In this document: positions 15,377 through 20,874 of the stretch, one piece after another
Numbering within the stretch: position 1 is the first letter of the stretch
Layout of the letters: each line of letters begins with the position of its first letter
Assembly: GCA_964528095.1 (NCBI GenBank)
Contig: CAZGSG010000082.1
Coordinates: 1-20,874, forward strand
Length of the DNA stretch: 20,874 nt
Source: CAZGSG01 sp964528095
GTDB lineage: Bacteria; Bacteroidota; Bacteroidia; Chitinophagales; Chitinophagaceae
Reading direction: 5' to 3'
Position numbers and translations under genes: made by a program
The notes under the pieces: generated by a model
The model's database searches: none
What the model was told of the DNA's origin: nothing
What the model saw: only the letters and a program-made list of their open reading frames with translations

Positions 15377-16018
15377 CTATTTCTTGTTCTTAAAGTCCCC
15401 TCGTTTCCACGATTGTATAAAATCCGACCAGGCTGCCGGGTTAAAGATATTCATCGGTGGGGTCTGTCCCTGGTACACAGCCCTGTTGGCGATCTTATTG
15501 AATTGTATCTTGGTAGCCTCACCACCATCACCCGGTGTACTTTGAAGCAATACCCTGCGGGTAGCGGCGCTTGTATTCTTACGGGCTATTTCCACATCAT
15601 CATCTGCTATTTTCAGATTGGCAAAGTCACGGGCAAACTGTTCTGGCGTTGGCCGCGGTCGTATAATAGTGGCCGGTAAATAGACTGTATCTGCCACCAT
15701 CAGCTGAATCACACTGTACTGGTTGCCTTCCAGGTGCCGGGGAATAGCGATGGTCTTGGACTTATAACTTACGTGCGTAAACTCTACTTCATCGCCCTTC
15801 AGTACCACAATGGAAAATACGCCCTCATTATTGGTGATCGTACCCCGGTTTTGGCCTTTGATGGCCACGCTCACAGCGGGAATCCCTACCAGGCTGTCTG
15901 CCGTCATGATGACACCATATAATTGGACGACTGAATCGCGGCCGGTTTCGAACTGCGCTTTGGCGGTTGCGGGCAAAAAAATGGCGGCTATAAGCAGGTA
16001 TTGTATAATTCTCTTCAC
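15377..16018 (-). CDS. Secreted carboxypeptidase-regulatory-like domain protein
   Basis: The longest frame reaches 16198, but its first 60 residues overlap the divergent mrp gene and look non-coding. The GTG at 16018 gives 213 residues with a clean Sec signal peptide (about 1-21, VKRIIQYLLIAAIFLPATAKA/Q). The mature part opens with a beta-sandwich of the CarboxypepD-regulatory-like type (about 30-115, with GVIMTADSLVGIPAVSVAIKG and GTITNNEGVFSI). This domain is common at the N-terminus of TonB-dependent receptors and surface proteins of Bacteroidota. The C-terminal ~95 residues are polar and carry no family mark I know (IFNPAAWSDFIQSWKRGDF near the end). Its role is unknown; a cell-envelope location is inferred. 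A TAnnTTTG match 5 nt upstream supports this start. Confidence 0.75.
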   Translation of the reverse strand: MKRIIQYLLIAAIFLPATAKAQFETGRDSVVQLYGVIMTADSLVGIPAVSVAIKGQNRGTITNNEGVFSIVVLKGDEVEFTHVSYKSKTIAIPRHLEGNQYSVIQLMVADTVYLPATIIRPRPTPEQFARDFANLKIADDDVEIARKNTSAATRRVLLQSTPGDGGEATKIQFNKIANRAVYQGQTPPMNIFNPAAWSDFIQSWKRGDFKNKK

Positions 16019-16023
16019 GGTTT

Positions 16024-16031
16024 CAAAAATA
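16024..16031 (-). promoter_or_regulatory. Candidate -7 element (TATTTTTG) upstream of the GTG start
   Basis: This perfect TAnnTTTG match on the minus strand ends 5 nt before the GTG at 16018. No -33 box at ideal spacing is obvious. The A/T-rich context raises the chance of a coincidental match. Confidence 0.3.
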
Positions 16032-16077
16032 AAGACAAGTTGTTGATTTTCTAAAACAATTTCCACCCCCTGTTGGT

Positions 16078-16085
16078 TAACTTTG
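16078..16085 (+). promoter_or_regulatory. Candidate -7 element (TAACTTTG) for mrp
   Basis: This perfect TAnnTTTG match lies 33 nt before the mrp ATG at 16119, giving a short leader of about 25-30 nt. It shares the 100-bp divergent spacer with the opposing element at 16024-16031. Confidence 0.4.
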
Positions 16086-16118
16086 CAGCATTCTGCTTTT
16101 TTAACATAAGCTTTGAAT

Positions 16119-17210
16119 ATGACGAAGGAAAATATACTGGAAGCGCTGAGCAATGTGCAGGAACCGGACCTGGGAAAGGACCTGGTGACACTGAACATGG
16201 TACGGGATATTGTGATAGAAAAATATTATGTGTCTTTTACGATCGTTTTGACGACTCCCGCCTGTCCGCTCAAGGATAAGATAAAAAATGACTGTATCAA
16301 TGCCATAAGGGCCCTGAATAAGGATGCGATGGTAAAGGTTAACTTTTCTTCTAATACGACGACTAAGCGCACCGATACCCGGGCAATCCTTCCAAAAGTG
16401 CGGAATATTATCGCTGTTGTGAGCGGTAAGGGCGGCGTGGGCAAATCGACTGTATCGGCCAACCTGGCTCTTGCACTCGCACAGGGTGGAGCAAAAGTAG
16501 GCCTGATGGACGCTGATATTTATGGTCCCAGCGTGCCTATTATGTTTGGAGTAAGAGGCGAACGGCCCATGATGATGGAAGTGGAAGGAAAAGGCATGAT
16601 CGCTCCCCTGGAAAGATATGGTATCAAATTGATGAGCATCGGACTGCTGGTTGATGAAAAAAATGCAGTAGTATGGCGCGGACCAATGGCCAGCAGCGCG
16701 ATCAAACAATTTGTAAGCGAAGTATACTGGGATGAGCTCGATTATCTTATTATAGATATGCCCCCGGGTACAGGTGATATTCACCTCACCCTTATGCAAA
16801 CCGTACCGGTTACAGGGGCTGTTATTGTAACCACTCCGCAGGATGTGGCCCTGGCCGATGCCAAAAAAGGGATCGCTATGTTCAGCCAGGCACAATTGAG
16901 CATACCTGTATTGGGCCTGGTAGAAAACATGAGTTATTTTGTTCCCGCAGAATTGCCCAATAATAAATACTACATATTTGGAAAGGAAGGAGGAAAACGC
17001 CTTGCGGAAGAATATGATCTGCCATTCCTCGGGCAAATTCCGCTGGTACAAAGTATCCGCGAAGGGGGTGATATCGGTGTTCCGGTCATGATGAGTGACG
17101 ACCAGGTTTCAAAAAACGCCTTTGAAGAATTTACCGGCCAGGTAGTGCGTAGTATTTCTATGAGAAATGCCAATATGAGTGCGGAACAGGTAGAACAGGT
17201 GCTGGTGTGA
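16119..17210 (+). CDS. mrp: Mrp/NBP35-family iron-sulfur cluster carrier ATPase
   Basis: This 363-residue cytosolic P-loop ATPase of the Mrp/ApbC/NBP35 group is thought to carry Fe-S clusters to apoproteins. A TTG six bases upstream is in frame, but the ATG at 16119 is preferred. The N-terminal MIP18/DUF59 domain (about 1-85) includes VQEPDLGKDLVTLNMV and LTTPACPLKDKI. The ATPase has a deviant Walker A (VVSGKGGVGKSTVSANLA), DADIYGPSVP, the later DMPPGTGDIHLT and TTPQDVALADA. Where many Mrp proteins have a cluster-binding CxxC, this one reads ENMSYFVPAELPNNKYYIFG without cysteines, a form I believe is common in Bacteroidota. It is divergent from the secreted protein gene and converges on the next gene. 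Confidence 0.93.
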   Translation: MTKENILEALSNVQEPDLGKDLVTLNMVRDIVIEKYYVSFTIVLTTPACPLKDKIKNDCINAIRALNKDAMVKVNFSSNTTTKRTDTRAILPKVRNIIAVVSGKGGVGKSTVSANLALALAQGGAKVGLMDADIYGPSVPIMFGVRGERPMMMEVEGKGMIAPLERYGIKLMSIGLLVDEKNAVVWRGPMASSAIKQFVSEVYWDELDYLIIDMPPGTGDIHLTLMQTVPVTGAVIVTTPQDVALADAKKGIAMFSQAQLSIPVLGLVENMSYFVPAELPNNKYYIFGKEGGKRLAEEYDLPFLGQIPLVQSIREGGDIGVPVMMSDDQVSKNAFEEFTGQVVRSISMRNANMSAEQVEQVLV

Positions 17211-17504
17211 AATTCAAAATTCAAAAGTAAAAATTCAAAAATAGACTCCGTGGCAGGAGATAGGTTCTCTTGCTTGAGGTTTAAATATTGAAAGCCTCGG
17301 AGGATTTGCTGTCAATGATTACTACGCCGTCTAGGGAGATATAAAAAGAAAGCATGCGCATTACACGCATGCTTTTCCATATTCACACACTAACCGTCAC
17401 GTAAAAAATTAACTGATCAAAAATCAAAATAGTTTTCATAAGGTCAGAGAGGTATTAATTCGCGGAGTCGATTTTTTAATTTTTAATTTTGACTTTTGAA
17501 TTTT
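17211..17504. repeat. Inverted repeat element with A/T-rich arms ending in GACTCCG
   Basis: The left arm (17211-17250) reads AATTCAAAATTCAAAAG and continues A-rich to GACTCCGTGG. The right arm (17462-17504) is its imperfect reverse complement, including CGGAGTC and CTTTTGAATTTT. The arms touch the stop codons of both flanking convergent genes: the mrp TGA ends at 17210, and the opposite TAA starts at 17503-17505. Related A/T arms occur at 3413-3492. The interior holds the terminator at 17349-17375 and no ORF. Confidence 0.6.
17349..17375. terminator. Bidirectional terminator between convergent genes
   Basis: AAAGCATGCG, loop CATTACA, CGCATGCTTT is a perfect 10-bp stem with A and T runs on either side. 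It is suited to stop transcription from mrp (+) and from the minus-strand secreted protein gene. Confidence 0.8.
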
Positions 17505-18456
17505 ATATCTTTCTGCTAAACGACAACCCTACTGCCAAAGAGTTATTATAACCCGGTTGTCCGTACATGTTGAATGTATTTCTTCTGTCTTTATTCTTTT
17601 TATAGATCATAAGATTCACTGCGCTTGAGATAAGCGTGGTGCTGCCAACCAGTATATTGGCATATGAAAGATTGTTCTGCGATTTATAAGACACGGTGTA
17701 TTCACCACCATTTACGCGTGACCAGGAAGAATTCTTTTTAACATTCGCAATACCAAAAACCAACTGGCCGGTGCCGGTAATCAGTCCGAGATAGGAAAGA
17801 CGGGGATGCTGCGCCAGTTTTCCCGACAGGTTTAATGCACTGATAGCAATATTGGCGCCCCCGACCACGGCTGACGAAACACCATAACCTGTTTTAATAT
17901 CTGCATAGCGGGTTTCTTCGGGTGGCTGGTATCCATACGTAGGTTGGATCATCGCGCATTCTTCAGGCGTGAGTCCGAACTCTGCAGCCCATTGATTGAT
18001 CGCAGGCTCGTTCATCTCCAGCAAAAAATCATACTGGTGTTTTGCGTTGATATCTTCAGCCATTTCCCTGCCTTTGGTTTGTTCAATCAGGTAGCCGACT
18101 GCGCAGATATTACCAATATCGTCTATAAAACAAGGTTTCCGTTCACCCGGATAAGCGCTATTCACCGGGAATACGCCCTGGCTGCGGTAATTGGTCAATA
18201 GTTCCAGTATCAATTCACGATTAGCTTTTTGTGAAGAGGTCAGGTTGCCCGTAGCAGCGCTGCGCAATAATTCATCCACATAGCTAAGATGGGTTTGAAT
18301 ACGCAGTTGTTCATTGGTCTGCGCACCGGGAAGTTTCCCGAATGATAGTAAATAGCTTCTGTCATGCAGAACACTGTTTATTTCCTGCGTTTTTTCATGC
18401 GGCCATACAGCGGCCGTGCAAAGGAGGAAGAATGCAATGGTAAAAGCAAGTTTCAT
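17503..18456 (-). CDS. Conserved secreted protein of unknown function
   Basis: This 317-residue protein has a Sec signal peptide (about 1-18, MKLAFTIAFFLLCTAAVW). The N-terminal half is alpha-helical in character. Its core is the most family-like part: FPVNSAYPGERKPCFIDD, then IGNICAVGYLIEQTKGRE, then INQWAAEFGLTPEECAMIQP. It has three cysteines and a WxxExGLTxEExxxIQP end. I have a sense of this module recurring in hypothetical proteins of Bacteroidota but cannot name it. The C-terminal half (about 190-317) is Gly/Ser-rich with several hydrophobic runs (SSAVVGGANIAISALNLSG, GLITGTGQLVFGIANV, ILVGSTTLISSAVNLMIY), possibly membrane strands or helices; it ends SLAVGLSFSRKI, which resembles an outer-membrane beta-strand end. 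An envelope location is inferred; the function is unknown. Confidence 0.75.
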   Translation of the reverse strand: MKLAFTIAFFLLCTAAVWPHEKTQEINSVLHDRSYLLSFGKLPGAQTNEQLRIQTHLSYVDELLRSAATGNLTSSQKANRELILELLTNYRSQGVFPVNSAYPGERKPCFIDDIGNICAVGYLIEQTKGREMAEDINAKHQYDFLLEMNEPAINQWAAEFGLTPEECAMIQPTYGYQPPEETRYADIKTGYGVSSAVVGGANIAISALNLSGKLAQHPRLSYLGLITGTGQLVFGIANVKKNSSWSRVNGGEYTVSYKSQNNLSYANILVGSTTLISSAVNLMIYKKNKDRRNTFNMYGQPGYNNSLAVGLSFSRKI

Positions 18457-18536
18457 GATAAGTCATTTCCTAGTTGACAACTCCTGCTTCTAAATCGTTG
18501 CAGTGCCATGAATCCGGAAATCTGTAATTTAGCTGC

Positions 18537-19169
18537 ATGTATAATTTACCCTACTTCAAGGAGGAAGACCAGGAAGAGATTCTTCATTTTGTAAAAGCTC
18601 ATCCCTTTGCGTTTTTATCGGGTTGTGACAAGGACAATAAACCTGTAGCAACCCAGGTACCTGTTTTTATAGATGAAAGGGAAGGTAAGTTATACCTCTC
18701 AGGACATATCATGAAGAATACCGACCATCATAAAGCTTTTGTGCATAATCCTCATATATTGACTGTATTTACCGGAGCTCAAACCTATGTAAGCGCAAGC
18801 TGGTATGAAGATAAACGACAGGGCAGTACCTGGAATTATATGAGCGTACACGCAAAAGGCCAGATTCAATTCCAGGATGCGCAGGCTTTGCGGGATATCT
18901 TAGAAAGAACAACAACGCATTTCGAAAATGATCCGCATTCAGGCGCTAATTTCGACGACCTGCCGGATGCATATGTGAATGGCATGATCAAAGCCATTGT
19001 TGCTTTTGAAATAGAAGTGCAATCGATGGAGCATGTATTCAAGTTAAGCCAGAACCGTGACGAAAAAAGTTATGATAATATAATTGACCAATTAAAACAG
19101 CGTGATAGCAATGCCCGCGAGATTGCCGGGATCATGGAAAAAAGAAAAGCAAAAGTATACCCTTCATGA
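18537..19169 (+). CDS. PaiB-like FMN-binding split-barrel protein
   Basis: This 210-residue protein belongs to the PaiB family (FMN-binding negative transcriptional regulator). The founding member in Bacillus subtilis affects protease and sporulation genes; direct DNA binding is not established for most members. Landmarks are the N-terminal MYNLPYFKEED, HPFAFLSGCDKDNKPVATQVPVF, LYLSGHIMKNTDHHKAF, VSASWYEDKRQGSTWNYMSVHAKG, and the C-terminal MEHVFKLSQNRDEKSYDNII. The length and order fit the family, and the flavin split barrel is complete. Its stop overlaps the start of the next gene in ATGA, so the two are translationally coupled. A TAATTTAG element, one mismatch from the -7 consensus, lies at 18525-18532. 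Confidence 0.9.
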   Translation: MYNLPYFKEEDQEEILHFVKAHPFAFLSGCDKDNKPVATQVPVFIDEREGKLYLSGHIMKNTDHHKAFVHNPHILTVFTGAQTYVSASWYEDKRQGSTWNYMSVHAKGQIQFQDAQALRDILERTTTHFENDPHSGANFDDLPDAYVNGMIKAIVAFEIEVQSMEHVFKLSQNRDEKSYDNIIDQLKQRDSNAREIAGIMEKRKAKVYPS

Positions 19170-20068
19170 AAAACATTCTTCCCATTTCCTTATTTGTATT
19201 CCTTATGTCTTGTTCAGATACAAAGAAGATGCAGCAGTCAATACAGGCAAACACATTCGATAAACAAGGACATCGTGGTTGTCGTGGGCTGATGCCGGAG
19301 AACACCATACCCGCCATGGTCAAAGCACTTGACCTGGGAGTGACCACGCTTGAGATGGATGCTGTAATAACCAAAGACAAAAAAGTCATCCTGTCGCATG
19401 ATACCTGGTTTGCAAAAGACATTACTACAAAACCAGATGGCAGTTATATGGGCGAACGCGAGGAAAGGAAATTCAATATCTACTGGATGACTTATGAGCA
19501 GGTGAAAACATTTGATGTAGGATTAAAACCCCATCCGCGATTCCCCAAACAGGAAAAGATGGTAGCGGTAAAACCCCTGCTTACCGAGGTGATCGATGCT
19601 GCGGAAACACATGCTGCCCAATCGGGGCGTGCACTGCCCTTTTATAATATAGAGACCAAAACAGATCCGCAATTTGATGGGGTCTTTCATCCCAAAGTAG
19701 AAGAGTTTGTAGACCTGCTCATGGCCGATATCATTCAAAAGAAAATAGAAGCCAGGGTGATCATCCAGTCATTTGATTTCAGGACATTGCAATACCTGCA
19801 TAAGAAATATCCTGCTATCAAAACAGCTATGCTCATAGAAGCCGCTGATAAAAGAGACCTGGCTGCACAGATCAGCGACCTGGGATTTACACCAACGATT
19901 TATAGCCCCGCGTTCGAGATCGTAAATGAAAGCCTGGTAAAAAAATGTCATAAACAAAAAATACGCGTCATTCCCTGGACAGTAAATGAAAAAGAGAAGA
20001 TAGAAGACCTGAAAAAGATAGGGGTGGATGGCATCATTAGCGACTATCCCGATTTGTTCAACGACTAA
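19166..20068 (+). CDS. Glycerophosphodiester phosphodiesterase lipoprotein
   Basis: This 300-residue lipoprotein has a hydrophobic leader ending in a lipobox-like FLMSC (Cys16), so it should be anchored in the envelope, facing the periplasm. A GDPD TIM-barrel follows, hydrolysing glycerophosphodiesters to glycerol-3-phosphate and an alcohol. Visible catalytic signature: HRGCRGLMPENT (His36, Arg37, Glu45), then LEMDAV (Glu63, Asp65) and HD at 78-79. Late family motifs are NIETKTDP, RVIIQSFDFRTLQYLH and VIPWTVNEKEKIEDLKKIGVDGIISDYP. The start ATG overlaps the paiB stop (ATGA). The pairing suggests coordinated expression but no shared pathway is evident. A hairpin follows at 20108-20135. Confidence 0.92.
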   Translation: MKNILPISLFVFLMSCSDTKKMQQSIQANTFDKQGHRGCRGLMPENTIPAMVKALDLGVTTLEMDAVITKDKKVILSHDTWFAKDITTKPDGSYMGEREERKFNIYWMTYEQVKTFDVGLKPHPRFPKQEKMVAVKPLLTEVIDAAETHAAQSGRALPFYNIETKTDPQFDGVFHPKVEEFVDLLMADIIQKKIEARVIIQSFDFRTLQYLHKKYPAIKTAMLIEAADKRDLAAQISDLGFTPTIYSPAFEIVNESLVKKCHKQKIRVIPWTVNEKEKIEDLKKIGVDGIISDYPDLFND

Positions 20069-20107
20069 TGGCGATCCATATCAATAGCCGATCTTTATAC
20101 ATTCAAA

Positions 20108-20135
20108 CCGGTTGGTCATCAATTTCATCAACCGG
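20108..20135. other. CCGGTTG hairpin between gdpd and the SDR gene
   Basis: CCGGTTG (20108-20114) pairs perfectly with CAACCGG (20129-20135) around a 14-nt loop. It lies 24 bp before the SDR start. It has no T-run on the plus strand, so it could be an operator or a leader stem as easily as a terminator. Confidence 0.4.
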
Positions 20136-20159
20136 CCACTCATTTCAAATAAACAGAAA

Positions 20160-20874
20160 ATGAATATCTCATTATCAGGTAAAACGGCGCTTGTTTGTGG
20201 AAGTACCCAGGGTATCGGTCTTGCTATTGCAAAAGAGCTTGCCATGCTTGGCGCGGACTGTATATTGCTGGCACGTAATGAAGAAACACTAAAGCAGGCT
20301 ATCAAATCACTTCCTGTAAATGATGCCCAAAAACATAGTTATGCGGTAGCTGATTTTGCCAATAATACCGAAGTAGCTGCTGCTATTGAAAAGATACTGG
20401 CAACACAACCAGTTCATATTTTAATAAACAATACAGGGGGGCCTGCGCCAGGGCCCATTACTGAAGCTAGTTCCGCTATGTTTGTCAATGGCTTTCAGCA
20501 GCATATTGTCAACTATCAATTATTGGCAACAGCTGTATTGCCCGGGATGAAGGCAGCCGGTTATGGGCGTATTATCAATATCGTTTCTACTTCGGTAAAA
20601 ATTCCCATTGCAAACCTGGGTGTGTCCAACACCATAAGAGCGGCCACAGCAGGCTGGGCAAAAACCTGGGCAAATGAAGTAGCGCAATATGGTATCACCG
20701 TCAATAATATTTTACCGGGATATACCAATACGCAAAGACTGGAGAGCCTGGTCAAAGGCAATGCTGCAAAACAGCAAATGGACAAAGATGAACTGGCTGC
20801 AAAAATGCGACAACAAATACCGGCACGCAGGTTTGGGGAACCGGAGGAGATCGCGTCAGTAACGGCATTCCTTG
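20160..20874 (+). CDS. Atypical SDR-family oxidoreductase, 3'-truncated
   Basis: The frame opens with ATG at 20160 and stays open to the window end, giving 238 residues of an NAD(P)-binding short-chain dehydrogenase/reductase. The cofactor loop is GKTALVCGSTQGIGLAIAKE, followed by the ADFANN and ILINNTGGPAPGP motifs (NNAG equivalent). The catalytic Ser region is IINIVSTSVK, but the usual YxxxK reads SNTIR (SxxxR), so both Tyr and Lys are replaced. The later NEVAQYGITVNNILPGYTNT and RRFGEPEEIASVTAFL are typical. Similar SxxxR forms are, to my knowledge, a recurring SDR subgroup often misannotated as 3-oxoacyl-ACP reductase; the activity is uncertain. At most a dozen or two residues should lie beyond the edge. 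Confidence 0.9.
   Translation, partial: MNISLSGKTALVCGSTQGIGLAIAKELAMLGADCILLARNEETLKQAIKSLPVNDAQKHSYAVADFANNTEVAAAIEKILATQPVHILINNTGGPAPGPITEASSAMFVNGFQQHIVNYQLLATAVLPGMKAAGYGRIINIVSTSVKIPIANLGVSNTIRAATAGWAKTWANEVAQYGITVNNILPGYTNTQRLESLVKGNAAKQQMDKDELAAKMRQQIPARRFGEPEEIASVTAFL

Noticed and set aside
15377..16198. The longer 273-residue reading of the carboxypeptidase-regulatory-like gene
   Set aside because: The first 60 residues overlap the start of mrp and are not protein-like; the GTG at 16018 gives a proper signal peptide.
16101..17051. A 316-codon open frame on the minus strand opposite mrp
   Set aside because: Its translation is rich in His, Tyr, Cys and Phe with no domain; it is a shadow of the well-supported mrp gene.

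Overview
The window looks like ordinary chromosome of a Bacteroidota species, most likely from or near the Chitinophagaceae. The grounds are: a type IX secretion (T9SS) sorting domain on a giant surface protein; TAnnTTTG-type promoter hexamers with few Shine-Dalgarno sites; an Mrp ATPase whose C-terminal region lacks the usual CxxC; and A/T-rich and GAAC-type intergenic repeats of a kind I associate with this group. This assignment rests on protein resemblance and motifs only.

Layout. 1-2131: the 3' part of peptidase T (+) converges on a luciferase-like flavin oxidoreductase (-). 2132-4736: a divergent spacer with a tiny signal-peptide ORF and a GAAC repeat, then an SPFH/HIR-type membrane protein, then an ExbB/TolQ + ExbD/TolR pair. 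4737-6033: a compound 68/218-bp repeat array running into the 3' end of prmC (-). 6069-7779: ribD and a YigZ/IMPACT gene (+), followed by a likely decayed small secreted-protein gene (-). 8161-8559: a DoxX-like membrane protein. 8560-9231: a long non-coding stretch with several small hairpins. 9232-13425: a 1397-residue secreted esterase-like protein with seven PKD-type repeats, two copies of a beta-rich module and a T9SS tail. 13426-13748: a terminator and a MITE-like element. 13749-16018: a membrane protein, 3-hydroxybutyryl-CoA dehydrogenase and a carboxypeptidase-regulatory-like secreted protein (all -). 16119-18456: Mrp ATPase (+) converging on a conserved secreted protein of unknown function (-). 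18537-20874: a PaiB-like FMN-binding protein translationally coupled to a glycerophosphodiesterase lipoprotein, then a truncated atypical SDR (+).

Functional links are mostly local pairs: ExbB/ExbD (proton-motive-force transducer), ribD-yigZ, hbd with its downstream membrane gene, and paiB-gdpd. The rest is housekeeping metabolism: riboflavin synthesis, release-factor methylation, Fe-S carrier, peptide degradation and acyl-CoA metabolism.

I found no clear new defence or mobile system. The most interesting signals are: (i) the higher-order duplicated architecture of the 1397-residue protein, with a 170-bp perfect direct repeat; (ii) a different inverted or direct repeat family in each of the four main convergent gene junctions, often touching or supplying the stop codons; (iii) the 13503-13732 palindromic element; and (iv) a possible leaderless divergent promoter between prmC and ribD.
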